Assembly: GCA_030433355.1 (NCBI GenBank)
Contig: JAUIMG010000013.1
Coordinates: forward strand, 22,323-86,322
Direction of reading: 5' to 3'
DNA from: Bacteroidia bacterium
GTDB taxonomy: Bacteria; Bacteroidota; Bacteroidia; Flavobacteriales_E; Vicingaceae
Length of the DNA: 64,000 bases
The translations under genes and the position numbers were made by a program. Below the pieces are notes generated by a model that was not told where the DNA came from, searched no databases, and saw only the letters and a program-made list of their open reading frames with translations. The number at the start of each line of letters is the position of its first letter. Position 1 is the first letter of the stretch. Below, piece after piece: positions 36,014 through 44,752 of this stretch.

Positions 36014-38460
36014 CTAATAAGCGTGAAATTTCCCTTTTTTATAAACTCTTGACCGTCAAAACAAATTGCTTTTAAATGGTAAACAAATACCGCAGGGTCA
36101 GCAGCTCTGCCTTTATAATTCCCATCCCAACCAATATTCTTGTCCGTTGTTCTAAAAACTTCTTCTCCCCAGCGATTATAAATACTTAGTTCTAAGCTTT
36201 CAACATTTTCACCTCTAAGATAGAATACATCATTATTTCCATCCTTGTTTGGAGTAAAAGCAGATGGAATGAATATGTCAGGTTCTGCACAATTTATTTC
36301 GAATATACTATATCTAGTTAAGGCAACAACCTCGCATCCTGTATTTTGATCTGTTATGGTAACAAAGAAGGTAGTATTTCTTAGAGGGCGTGCAATGGGC
36401 CTTGCTGCAGTAGGATTGTCCAAGTATTCGGGCGGACTCCATTGGTAGGTCAAATTAGGACCATTCCTATTGGTAGATAATTGAATAGGCTCACCTTTGA
36501 AGGAAGAGTCTTTGCTGCTTACAATTATAGCATCTGTAAATACAGGAACATTTACTTCTACATCGGCCGAAGCATTATCATTACAGTTTAGTTGATTTGT
36601 TGCAGTAACCGTATAAGTTTGATCTGCAGTAGGAGAAATAGTAATTGTTTGACTTTGGTCACCACTTAAAATGTTTGCTTTTGGCTCCCAATTATAGTTT
36701 AAAGCTGTTCTAGAAAATAATACTCTAGCCTCTAAAGAGATGGTATCATTTAAACATATAGAAGTAAAGTCATCAACTTCAATTAAAACAGAGTCTAAAT
36801 TTACAGTCACAGCTGAATCGGCTTCACATATTCCGTCTATTCCTTTATAATACAAGGTTAAATCATTAATAGGTGCTGTACTATATGTACTGTCAGTTGG
36901 TGGGTTTAACGGGTTTTGGAAGAAAGGATTTAAAGACCAGATAAAAGAAGATGCTGTTCCATTTGAATTGATAGATAATGTGATAGATTCTCCTCTACAA
37001 ACTATGGTATCTTCAATCGGAACTAATTGAATGCCTTGGAATACTCGAATTGACTGTTGAATGGTATCCGAAAATCCGCATTCATTGTTATAACCCGCAA
37101 TAGATATGGTATAGAGCCCTGCGTCGTTATAGGTTGCTAAAGGAAAGCTATCTGTAGTTGTGGATAAATTTTGACCATAGATTATTCTAAAAGAATCAGT
37201 GCCTATAATAGTTGTTTGTAATTGTGTGCTATAAGGCGAACAAACACTGTCCAATATATCTTCTAATCCAAGATCTAACCTAACGATTTTCGCTGTTGTT
37301 GAAGAAGTTTTTTCACAGTAATCATCTGTTATTTTAATGAAATAATCTCTTTCTCCTTCATTAGTAATAATTAGTACACTATCTAAAGGAAAGCTATTTA
37401 ATGTATCACTAAAATTACTTCTCGAACTCCAAAGAAAGTCATTTGCTGTGCCAAAGCTGTTCAATGTTAGTTCTAAATCATCCATTCCACAATAAAGGGT
37501 ATCTAGGATTGAGTCTATTTGTAAAGTATTGGCTTGAACGTTTAAATCGAAAGTAGTTACATCAGTAGTGTCGCAAATTTGGTTAGACACAGTTAGGCTT
37601 ATTTGGTAATTACCAGGAATAGAGTAGGAGGTTGTTGTGTTTTGATTGACTCCATCATTTAGTCCATTACCGAAGTCCCATAAAAAAGTATCTACGTTAA
37701 ATTGAATAGAATTCAATAAGACCGGACTGTTTACACAAATTGTATCATCTGAAATAGAAGAAACGTAAAGAACTGGTTCATAAAAAATGGTCATGGTGTC
37801 AAACTTAGGACAAGCATCTGTGATTGAATTTTCTAGTCGTATGTAGAAAGTGTCTAAACCTTGTCTTAGAGGAAATCTAATAATTGAATCTTCAGGATTT
37901 CCAAGGATAGTATCGAATAAAGGGCTTCTAGAAACGATAGTAAGATTAGAATTTATAGAGTTTACTTTTAAATCAAAGGTATCAGAATAGCAAGCTATAG
38001 TATCGGATAGCTTATCAAACGAAATATTATCAGGAAAAGCAAAAATAGTTTGGGAAGTAAATGCGTCTGTAGCACAAATGGTATCTAAAACAGTTTGTCC
38101 TATAGTATAAGTGCCGGGTGTGGTAATTAAAATAGTAGTATCTCTATTTTGAAAACCACCTTGAACTGGGGTGCCGTAAAAATCCCAAACTATATCATTG
38201 GCTCTTTTGCTTCTATCTTCAATGGTTACTGCGACAGTGTCGCCCGCAGCAAGGCAAAACGCTAGAGTATCTGCAAAAAAACTGGCTACGGGAATGATTT
38301 CAAAGTCATATTTATAGAGAGCATTATTACATATACCATCGAATGGTTTTTGAGGAAAAGCCGCATTAGAACTTGTTGGAAAATCTGAATTTGTGAAGCA
38401 AGATGCGCAGATAGATTGATAGATGATAAGCAGAGCTAAGACCACCAAGAAAAGAGGCAT
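36010..38460 (-). CDS. C-terminal half of a type IX cargo protein (PKD-like repeats and gliding-motility C-terminal domain)
   Basis: The 816-residue frame contains many Ig/PKD-like repeats (VNSPVLLNSIQFNVDTFLWD, TTSYSIPGNYQISLTVSN, SPTADQTYTVTATNQLNC) and ends with the type B sorting domain (FIPSAFTPNKDGNNDVF, YNRWGEEVF, FIKKGNFTLIR). Its start is IYQSICASCFTNSDFPT, CNNALYKYDFEI, which in intact family members lies in mid-protein after the SBBP-type region. The upstream frame (38366-40498) ends exactly where this text should begin, so the two are probably one broken gene. The frame's own ATG at 38460 happens to give a hydrophobic start (MPLFLVVLALLIIYQSICAS) that could act as a signal peptide. 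Export as a separate protein is possible but not shown. Confidence 0.7.
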   Translation of the reverse strand: MPLFLVVLALLIIYQSICASCFTNSDFPTSSNAAFPQKPFDGICNNALYKYDFEIIPVASFFADTLAFCLAAGDTVAVTIEDRSKRANDIVWDFYGTPVQGGFQNRDTTILITTPGTYTIGQTVLDTICATDAFTSQTIFAFPDNISFDKLSDTIACYSDTFDLKVNSINSNLTIVSRSPLFDTILGNPEDSIIRFPLRQGLDTFYIRLENSITDACPKFDTMTIFYEPVLYVSSISDDTICVNSPVLLNSIQFNVDTFLWDFGNGLNDGVNQNTTTSYSIPGNYQISLTVSNQICDTTDVTTFDLNVQANTLQIDSILDTLYCGMDDLELTLNSFGTANDFLWSSRSNFSDTLNSFPLDSVLIITNEGERDYFIKITDDYCEKTSSTTAKIVRLDLGLEDILDSVCSPYSTQLQTTIIGTDSFRIIYGQNLSTTTDSFPLATYNDAGLYTISIAGYNNECGFSDTIQQSIRVFQGIQLVPIEDTIVCRGESITLSINSNGTASSFIWSLNPFFQNPLNPPTDSTYSTAPINDLTLYYKGIDGICEADSAVTVNLDSVLIEVDDFTSICLNDTISLEARVLFSRTALNYNWEPKANILSGDQSQTITISPTADQTYTVTATNQLNCNDNASADVEVNVPVFTDAIIVSSKDSSFKGEPIQLSTNRNGPNLTYQWSPPEYLDNPTAARPIARPLRNTTFFVTITDQNTGCEVVALTRYSIFEINCAEPDIFIPSAFTPNKDGNNDVFYLRGENVESLELSIYNRWGEEVFRTTDKNIGWDGNYKGRAADPAVFVYHLKAICFDGQEFIKKGNFTLIR

Positions 38461-40498
38461 AAACTAAACTATCTAAGTCTCTATTAATTACATAAAAGTA
38501 AAAATCATTTCTATCAGTTGTACTTTGTTCAGCATTCGCCGTTAAAGGCATATTGGGATATAGAGTTTTAGCTCCTTCTCCTGTTTGTATAGAGCCACCC
38601 CAACCGGAGGTGTATATATTTAAACATCTATCAACTAAAAATGCGGTAGGGCTTATATTGATTCTACCAATATTATTACCATTTCCAAAGGTGTGTGAAA
38701 ACTCAACATTACTCAGCGTAGAATCTAGTTTCATAATAAATTGACATGCTCCAGTATCCGCTATGCTTGAATTAACTATTGGGTAATTGGGATTGCTAGT
38801 TTGCCCAAAGGCATAGAAATTATTAAATCGATCAGATTCTACAAAATAGGCTTGATCATAATTTGTGGACCCCAAAAAGGTGCTATAAAGTATAGAACCA
38901 TTAGAGGATAGTAAAGTCATAAAACCATCTGCAGTCCCACCAAAAGACGATGTCGCGTATGCGTTAGTAGTTGTAGGAAAGTTAGTAAAGCTTCTGGTTC
39001 CACCACCTACTAATATTTCATTTCTATCGGTTACCTTTAACGAATAGATGGCGTCATCTGCTGCTCCTCCCAAGTATCTAGTCCAAATTAAACTATCCAA
39101 ATTTGGACTGAATTTCACTATTAACCCTTCTTGTAATCCACTAAACTGACTCAAACTAGTATCTAAGTTAGAAGAATGCGTTGATGTGCCAATATATATG
39201 GTATCATTCTCGTCAACAGTTATCTCACCTCTAAAATGATCCCCATAATTATAAACTAAGTTGGTATATGATGGAATGTTTGAGGAATTAAAGTTTAAGC
39301 CATCAGAAGAGTTGCCACCAAAAAAAGTAGAAGCCAATAAATTCCTTCCATTCCTGCTAAACTTACTTATGGCTATATCATTACCTGAAGAATAAATTTG
39401 TCTATAATTATTTAAAATAACCCCTACAGAATTTGTTTTTTGTGTTTTGTATGAGCCTGTAGTTATTGGATAATCTGCCGAGCTTGTAATTGCAAGCACT
39501 ATCAATTCTTCGTTACTATTAACCACCATACTAGCAACAGCCTCTGATTCTATACCACCTAAGAAGGTATTGTACAATAATCTAGTGCCATCGTCAGAGA
39601 ATTTACTAATTACTATATCTACATCACCACCTCCAAAATTCTGTTGGTAACCATTGATCGTGTTATTGTAATTATTTTCGAAAATGGTTCCACCCATATA
39701 CCCATTGCCTGAATTATCATAAGTAGCTGTCATTCCGAAATTGGTTGTATTAGAACCAGAGTAAGTAGAGAATACTAGTTGAGGATCTATTATTAAGGCA
39801 TTCTCTGATGCATAGTTTTCGGGGAATTGAAATTGGATGCTATTATCTTCATTCATTACAAATTGACAGTCTATTGATCTAATTTCTCCATTTATTTCTT
39901 GGAAAGCAATTGGAGCTTTTTCAATAAGAGTTCCAAAAGCATGTTCTACAATTAAATTGCCTTCTGAAATAGTAGGATTTGCAACACCGTCGTATTTTAT
40001 TTTGATAAGTTTTGGGTCTGCATAAGGCGCTAAAATAAAATCATATTTTAAGTAACCATCTTTGAAGTAATATCGAATATCTATTCCAGGGTAGATATTT
40101 TCTAATAGCATCTCTTGGTAGGAGTATACTCCAGTTTTCCATTTGGATTTATCTTTTCCTAAATAGTAATTATTATAGGAAGAAGAAGCATTTACTGCTG
40201 TGAGTTTTGCTTCTGGATTAGCTCCGATAAATATAGAGTTAAAGAAATGTGCTTCTATTTCTCCCTTTTCTTCATCGGCATGATTTGATTCGTGATCAGG
40301 GTTTTCTATAAATTGGTAGCGAATGCCATAATTGGTGAAAAATATAGATGCCTCTTTTAATTCGGTTTTAAAATAAACATCTTGATGCCATTGTCCTTCA
40401 TTTTTTATAAAAGCATATCTGTCTGTCTTCTTTTCGTTCTCTTGTGAAATGAGAAAAAGAGGGATTAAAAACAAAAGGAAAAACGGATATTTACTCAA
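38366..40498 (-). CDS. N-terminal half of a type IX cargo protein (DUF7948/SBBP-type), frameshifted at its 3' end
   Basis: I start at TTG 40498, which gives MSKYPFFLLFLIPLFLISQ, a clear signal peptide; the longer frame from ATG 40657 overlaps the divergent kinase gene. The 710-residue product has the N-terminal domain YAFIKNEGQWHQDVYFKTEL, YYLGKDKSKWKTGVYSYQ and many SBBP-type beta-propeller repeats (DIVISKFSDDGTRLLYNTFL, IVKFSPNLDSLIWTRYLGGA). It ends DSLVYASFLGGLSSA, after which the frame runs into about 16 nonsense residues and a stop. Intact relatives continue with an EHVDGGTSRFD-type linker and the IYQSVCAGC region that is found in the next frame. Type IX secretion and surface display are expected of the intact protein. 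Confidence 0.7.
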   Translation of the reverse strand: MSKYPFFLLFLIPLFLISQENEKKTDRYAFIKNEGQWHQDVYFKTELKEASIFFTNYGIRYQFIENPDHESNHADEEKGEIEAHFFNSIFIGANPEAKLTAVNASSSYNNYYLGKDKSKWKTGVYSYQEMLLENIYPGIDIRYYFKDGYLKYDFILAPYADPKLIKIKYDGVANPTISEGNLIVEHAFGTLIEKAPIAFQEINGEIRSIDCQFVMNEDNSIQFQFPENYASENALIIDPQLVFSTYSGSNTTNFGMTATYDNSGNGYMGGTIFENNYNNTINGYQQNFGGGDVDIVISKFSDDGTRLLYNTFLGGIESEAVASMVVNSNEELIVLAITSSADYPITTGSYKTQKTNSVGVILNNYRQIYSSGNDIAISKFSRNGRNLLASTFFGGNSSDGLNFNSSNIPSYTNLVYNYGDHFRGEITVDENDTIYIGTSTHSSNLDTSLSQFSGLQEGLIVKFSPNLDSLIWTRYLGGAADDAIYSLKVTDRNEILVGGGTRSFTNFPTTTNAYATSSFGGTADGFMTLLSSNGSILYSTFLGSTNYDQAYFVESDRFNNFYAFGQTSNPNYPIVNSSIADTGACQFIMKLDSTLSNVEFSHTFGNGNNIGRINISPTAFLVDRCLNIYTSGWGGSIQTGEGAKTLYPNMPLTANAEQSTTDRNDFYFYVINRDLDSLVYASFLGGLSSAYHLSIYLRILLHKFRFSNKF
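38420..38452 (-). other. Probable frameshifting deletion joining two halves of one gene
   Basis: Between FLGGLSSA in one frame and IIYQSICASC in the +1 frame only about 16 bases remain, where family members have about 18 residues including EHVDGGTSRFD. The missing length must be about 40 bases and equal to 2 modulo 3, such as 41 or 44. No slippery sequence for programmed frameshifting is seen. Confidence 0.6.
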
Positions 40499-40594
40499 AA
40501 GAATTAGACGTTTATACGTAAAGTTAAGCAAGTCTTTATTTCTATCAAGATAGACGCACAAAACTTTATTGAGTTGCTTCAAAAATGAATAAAA

Positions 40595-41440
40595 ATGATA
40601 GTTGTAGCAGATAGTGGTTCCAGTAAGACAGATTGGAGGGTGATTGATGAGAATCAAATCCTACAAATCTCTACTATTGGCCTAAATCCCGATTTTGTAA
40701 ATGAGGTTCAAGTGAAGGAAATTGTTAGCGAAGCTTTTAAAAATGTTACGGTAAATAAAGTGAAACAGTTATTCTTTTATGGCTCAGGAAGTTCTTCAGA
40801 TAGTAGAAGAGCGATCGTAGAAAGTGGTTTAATTAAAGTATTTCCAAATGCAAAATTAGAAATAGAACACGATTTGTTGGGAGCCGCTAGAGCAGCTTGT
40901 GGAAGAAATGGAGGATTGGCGGTTATCTTAGGTACAGGTAGTAATTGCTGTTTATTTGATGGCGAAAAAATTATCCAATCCTATAGAAGTGGAGGTTACA
41001 TTCTTGGGGATGAGGGAGGAGGAGTAGACTTTGGAAAAAGAGTAGTGAAAGCTTTTATTGAAGATAAAATACCAAAAGAATTAAGAGATAAGTTTGATTT
41101 TAGATATAAATTAAACGTAGACGATATACTTAAGAAAATCTACAAAGAAAATTTCCCAAATAGATTTTTAGCTTCTTTTTCTCCTTTTATTTATCAAAAT
41201 AGGGAACACCCTTTTATGGTTGAATTAATAAGTAATTCTTTTCGCTCCTTTTTTGAGAATCAAGTTTTAAGGTACCCAATAGAAAAAGATATTTCAATTC
41301 ATGCAGTTGGATCTATTGCTTATTACTATCACGATTATTTTAGAGCTATAGCTGAAGAATATTCCATTCCGGTTGGAAATATTATTGAAAAGCCAATAGC
41401 TGCACTAACTCTCTATCACCAAAGCTCAAGCTTGGATTAA
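40595..41440 (+). CDS. N-acetylglucosamine kinase-like ATPase (BadF/BadG family)
   Basis: The 281-residue protein starts MIVVADSGSSKTDWRVID, the phosphate-1 loop of the ASKHA fold, and has AVILGTGSNCCLFDGEKI for the phosphate-2 region and a GGYILGDEGGGVDFGKR stretch typical of GlcNAc kinase-like members. It probably phosphorylates an amino sugar released during cell-wall recycling, though the true substrate is not proved. It stands alone on the plus strand between the type IX gene (divergent) and the RsmI-like gene, whose end it overlaps by 15 bases. Confidence 0.85.
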   Translation: MIVVADSGSSKTDWRVIDENQILQISTIGLNPDFVNEVQVKEIVSEAFKNVTVNKVKQLFFYGSGSSSDSRRAIVESGLIKVFPNAKLEIEHDLLGAARAACGRNGGLAVILGTGSNCCLFDGEKIIQSYRSGGYILGDEGGGVDFGKRVVKAFIEDKIPKELRDKFDFRYKLNVDDILKKIYKENFPNRFLASFSPFIYQNREHPFMVELISNSFRSFFENQVLRYPIEKDISIHAVGSIAYYYHDYFRAIAEEYSIPVGNIIEKPIAALTLYHQSSSLD

Positions 41441-42139
41441 AAATATACAAGGTTTTTTATTTAGATCTGGAAGGTTCATATTTCTCCACTGTCCAACTTC
41501 TTTGGTTTTAATATACTCTTTTGGCAGAGTAATAGAGGCTGCAATGCATAAACGTGTTTTAGGATTTAGCTCTTTGAGCAGATCTTCTAATAAATAATTA
41601 TTTCTGTAAGGAGTTTCCATAAAGATTTGAGTTCTTCTCAATTGCATGGATTCTGCTTCTAACTCCTTTATTTTTGAAATTCGTTGTTTTTGTTCTTTAG
41701 GCAAATAAGCATGAAATGCGAAATTTTGACCATTCATTCCACTTGCTATTAATCCGAGTAGAATAGAGGAGGGACCTACTAGCGGAATAACTTTGCAATT
41801 ATGTTGGTGCGCTAATTTAACTATATCAGATCCTGGATCAGCTATACCTGGGCAACCTGCATCCGATAATACGCCTATATCAAATCCTTCTTTTAACCAT
41901 TCACTAGCCTCTTGAACCCCTTTTTCTATTTCCCTCTTATTGATCTCTATAAACTCACTTGAATCAATTTTATCTCTAAGGCCAAGACTAGTTATATAGC
42001 GTCTACTTTCTCTAATATTCTCAACTACAAAATGATTAAGACTTATTATGGTTTCTCTAACTGAGCTAGCTATAATAGAGGATGGGTTTTCTATAACTCC
42101 CAGGCTTGTCGGGATAAGGTATACTTGACTTTTAGACAT
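41426..42139 (-). CDS. RsmI-like tetrapyrrole-methylase-fold SAM methyltransferase
   Basis: The 237-residue protein has the RsmI-type fold: VYLIPTSLGVIENPSSII, where RsmI has ATPIGNLxD, FDIGVLSDAGCPGIADPGSD for the catalytic region, and VPLVGPSSILLGLIASG (actual: IPLVGPSSILLGLIASG). The second half has QIFMETPYRNNYLLEDLL. It differs from classical RsmI, which methylates C1402 of 16S rRNA, in the first motif and in lacking the C-terminal extension; Bacteroidota often carry this second, shorter form with unknown target. It overlaps the LMW phosphatase gene by 8 bases. Confidence 0.78.
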   Translation of the reverse strand: MSKSQVYLIPTSLGVIENPSSIIASSVRETIISLNHFVVENIRESRRYITSLGLRDKIDSSEFIEINKREIEKGVQEASEWLKEGFDIGVLSDAGCPGIADPGSDIVKLAHQHNCKVIPLVGPSSILLGLIASGMNGQNFAFHAYLPKEQKQRISKIKELEAESMQLRRTQIFMETPYRNNYLLEDLLKELNPKTRLCIAASITLPKEYIKTKEVGQWRNMNLPDLNKKPCIFLIQA

Positions 42140-42593
42140 TTTCTATATCTGTTATCAATTTATTGCAAGCCTCATCTAATAAATTGTAAACATTTTCAAA
42201 ACCATCTTCGCCACCAAAATAAGGGTCGGGAACAGACATATTAGAATTCGGGTGACTTAAGTTTAGAATAAGATCCACTTTTTCCTTGTCTTCTTCATTT
42301 TCTGCTAAAGCAATAATGTTCTCATAATTGGAATAATCCATAGCGTAAATCCGATCAAAGTTTTTGAAGTCTTCCTTTGTAAATTGTCTGCCTTGAAGCG
42401 CACTTATATCTATTCCATGCTCTTCACTATTCTTTTGGGCTCTATGGTCAGGGCTCTGTCCAATATGGTAATCAGAGGTGCCAGCTGAATCTACCACATG
42501 ATTTAAGCCTCTAGCTTCTATTTTCTTTTTTAGAATTCCTTCTGCTACAGGAGAACGACAAATGTTTCCTAAACAAACCATCAATATTTTCAT
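42132..42593 (-). CDS. Low-molecular-weight protein-tyrosine phosphatase
   Basis: The 153-residue protein begins MKILMVCLGNICRSPVAEGI with the catalytic CX5R loop, Cys7 to Arg13, and ends with the general acid in MSVPDPYFGGEDGFENV. The family removes phosphate from tyrosine, and in bacteria often controls capsule and exopolysaccharide kinases. No tyrosine kinase is encoded in this window. It lies downstream of dnaA, separated from it by a strong terminator, and is coupled to the RsmI-like gene. Confidence 0.92.
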   Translation of the reverse strand: MKILMVCLGNICRSPVAEGILKKKIEARGLNHVVDSAGTSDYHIGQSPDHRAQKNSEEHGIDISALQGRQFTKEDFKNFDRIYAMDYSNYENIIALAENEEDKEKVDLILNLSHPNSNMSVPDPYFGGEDGFENVYNLLDEACNKLITDIENV

Positions 42594-42598
42594 AAGTA

Positions 42599-42626
42599 CA
42601 AAAAAAAGTCCAGCATGGCTGGACTT
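42599..42626 (-). terminator. Rho-independent terminator after dnaA
   Basis: AAGTCCAGC (42606-42614) and GCTGGACTT (42618-42626) form a perfect 9-bp stem with an ATG loop. On the minus strand it is followed by a run of about eight T (A at 42600-42607 on the plus strand), directly downstream of the dnaA stop. Confidence 0.85.
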
Positions 42627-42631
42627 GTAAT

Positions 42632-44065
42632 TTATTGAATACTAATCTTTTTTTCTAAATCTGTTATATAACCTCTAAAGCGTTTATCTGTATCAATGAG
42701 ATTGTTTACTGTTTTACACGCATGTAGTACAGTTGCATGGTCTTTACCTCCACAGTGCATGCCAATATTTGCTAAACTAGATTTAGTCATTTTCTTAGCA
42801 AAGAACATTGCTATTTGCCTAGCTTGTACAACTTCTCTTTTTCTAGTCTTTGACTTTAACAATTCTATTGGTAGGTCAAAATAATCGCAAACTACTTTTT
42901 GTATATAGTCTATAGAAACTTCTCTAGCAGTATTCTTAACAAATTTGTCAATCATCTGCTTAGCAAGTTCAAGCGTTATTGCTTTCTTATTTAATGAAGA
43001 CTGAGCTAATAAGGATATTAATGCACCTTCTAGCTCTCTAATATTCGTTGTAATGCTGTATGCTAAATATTCTACAACTTCTTTAGGAAGTTCTAAACCT
43101 TCATTATACATCTTAGTTTCTAAGATAGCAATTCTGGTTTCTAGTCCAGGATTTTGAAGGTCTGCAGATAATCCCCATTTAAATCGAGAAAGTAACCTTT
43201 GTTCCATGCCTTGCATTTCAACAGGTGCTTTATCACTAGTAAGGATTAGTTGTTTTCCTGTTTGATGTAGGTGGTTAAATATATGGAAGAATACATCTTG
43301 GGTTTTTTCTTTACCACTAAAAAACTGTACATCATCTATGATTAATACATCCATCATTTGATAGAAGTGAATAAAATCATTTTGATTGTTATTTCTTACA
43401 GCATCAATAAACTGATGGGTAAATTTCTCTGAAGAGACGTATAGTACAGTTTTACTAGGGTGGTTGTTTTTAATTTCTATTCCTATTGCATGCGCAAGGT
43501 GAGTTTTACCTAAACCAACACCTCCGTAGATTAATAGTGGATTGAATGCCGTTCCTCCCGGGTTTTTAGCTACTGCATAGCCTGCAGAACGAGCTAATCT
43601 ATTACAATCTCCTTCAATAAAGTTATCAAATGAATAATTTGGATTCAATTGAGAATCTATATTTACCTTTTTTAAACCAGGAATTATAAAAGGATTTCTA
43701 ATCCCTTTCTCTCCACTAACATCCATAGGGACTGCTACTGGATCATTTTTTAATGCTTGTCGGTTTGTGGTAGGTATCTTAACAGTATAAGGCTTTGGAC
43801 TATGAAGATTGTTCTCCATTATAATGCTGTATTCTAATTTGCCTTCAGCACCTAATTCCTTCTTTACTGTTTTCCTTAAAAGAGAGATGTAATGTTCTTC
43901 AAGCCATTCATAGAAAAATTGACTTGGAACCTGAATAGTTAGTACGTTTTTGTCTAACTTGATGGGAGTAATGGGCTCAAACCAGGTTTTATAACTTTGA
44001 AGGCTAACGTTATCTTTTATAACAGACAAACAATTTTCCCAAACCTGATTAAAGTCTTTACTCAT
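42632..44065 (-). CDS. dnaA: Chromosomal replication initiator DnaA
   Basis: The 477-residue protein has the complete DnaA layout: domain I (1-90, SYKTWFEPITPIKL), an AAA+ domain with Walker A GGVGLGKTH near 179-187 and Walker B DVLIIDDVQFFSGKEKTQ, and the C-terminal HTH with the signature GGKDHATVLHACKTV. It opens oriC and binds DnaA boxes. A terminator follows. The 282-base region upstream contains one perfect DnaA box, consistent with autoregulation or a nearby origin, though the box count is too low to claim oriC. No dnaN or gyrB is next to it. Confidence 0.97.
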   Translation of the reverse strand: MSKDFNQVWENCLSVIKDNVSLQSYKTWFEPITPIKLDKNVLTIQVPSQFFYEWLEEHYISLLRKTVKKELGAEGKLEYSIIMENNLHSPKPYTVKIPTTNRQALKNDPVAVPMDVSGEKGIRNPFIIPGLKKVNIDSQLNPNYSFDNFIEGDCNRLARSAGYAVAKNPGGTAFNPLLIYGGVGLGKTHLAHAIGIEIKNNHPSKTVLYVSSEKFTHQFIDAVRNNNQNDFIHFYQMMDVLIIDDVQFFSGKEKTQDVFFHIFNHLHQTGKQLILTSDKAPVEMQGMEQRLLSRFKWGLSADLQNPGLETRIAILETKMYNEGLELPKEVVEYLAYSITTNIRELEGALISLLAQSSLNKKAITLELAKQMIDKFVKNTAREVSIDYIQKVVCDYFDLPIELLKSKTRKREVVQARQIAMFFAKKMTKSSLANIGMHCGGKDHATVLHACKTVNNLIDTDKRFRGYITDLEKKISIQ

Positions 44066-44332
44066 AATTTCTTTTTATTAGTTAGTTAATCTCACGCGTT
44101 CAACTTAAACTTTAAAAGTGTAAGAAACAAGAAAAAGTTAACATTTTTTTAATCAAATGTTGTAGAAAAAATTAAATCTTAATTAGCTGCTAAGTACCTT
44201 ATTTTTAGGGACTTAATTAGAATTCTACTTCTTCTTGAACGCCTGACAAATATTTGAAGAAAAAAGTGAAATAAAAAACATTTTACACCTTGATTTTTAA
44301 AAATTTTATTCTCTATTAAGTTTTTTTTTAAT

Positions 44333-44341
44333 TGTGTATAA
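44333..44341. promoter_or_regulatory. Perfect DnaA box in the dnaA-thioesterase intergenic region
   Basis: TGTGTATAA is the reverse complement of TTATACACA, an exact DnaA box, in a 282-base spacer that is more than 75 percent A/T by eye and holds several T- or A-runs. TTTTACACC near 44281-44289 is a weak second candidate (two mismatches). No convincing promoter box for dnaA was found in the region. Confidence 0.5.
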
Positions 44342-44347
44342 TTGAAT

Positions 44348-44752
44348 ATGATTCAGGAGGAAATTAAACTTAGGGTTAGATATGCAGAGACAGACCAAAT
44401 GGGTTTTGTCTATTATGGTAATTATGCACAATATTTAGAATTGGGTAGAGTAGCAGTAATGAAGAAAGCAGGTGTTTCTTATAGAGAGTTAGAACTAAGT
44501 GGTATAGGCTTACCGGTTAAGGATATGAATATCCAATTTTTAAGAGCAGCTACCTACGATGATGAAATAAGAGTAATGACTACTATTGATACTATGCCAA
44601 CGAACAGAATTACTTTTTACTATAAAATATATAGAGAGTTAGATTTACTTGTAGAGGCAAGTACTACTTTGTTTTTTATGGATAAAGCTAGTTTAAGACC
44701 TTTAAGAATGCCTAATTGGGTGGAGAATCAATTAAAGCCTTTCTTTAATTGA
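44348..44752 (+). CDS. Acyl-CoA thioesterase (YbgC/4HBT hotdog type)
   Basis: ATG at 44348 gives a 134-residue protein; a TTG six bases earlier lies in frame but adds nothing. The hotdog-fold signature is RVRYAETDQMGFVYYGNYAQ with the catalytic Asp of ETDxxG, followed by YLELGRVAVMKKAG. The product probably hydrolyses short- or medium-chain acyl-CoA or acyl-ACP in the cytosol. It ends in the 3' part of the convergent glycosyltransferase gene (25-base overlap). Confidence 0.9.
   Translation: MIQEEIKLRVRYAETDQMGFVYYGNYAQYLELGRVAVMKKAGVSYRELELSGIGLPVKDMNIQFLRAATYDDEIRVMTTIDTMPTNRITFYYKIYRELDLLVEASTTLFFMDKASLRPLRMPNWVENQLKPFFN

Noticed and set aside
38400..38470. Programmed ribosomal frameshift joining the two cargo halves
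   Set aside because: No slippery heptamer or downstream fold is visible, and the family linker text is missing, which a frameshift would not explain.
44066..44347. Replication origin call next to dnaA
   Set aside because: Only one exact DnaA box; skew cannot be computed from one window by eye.
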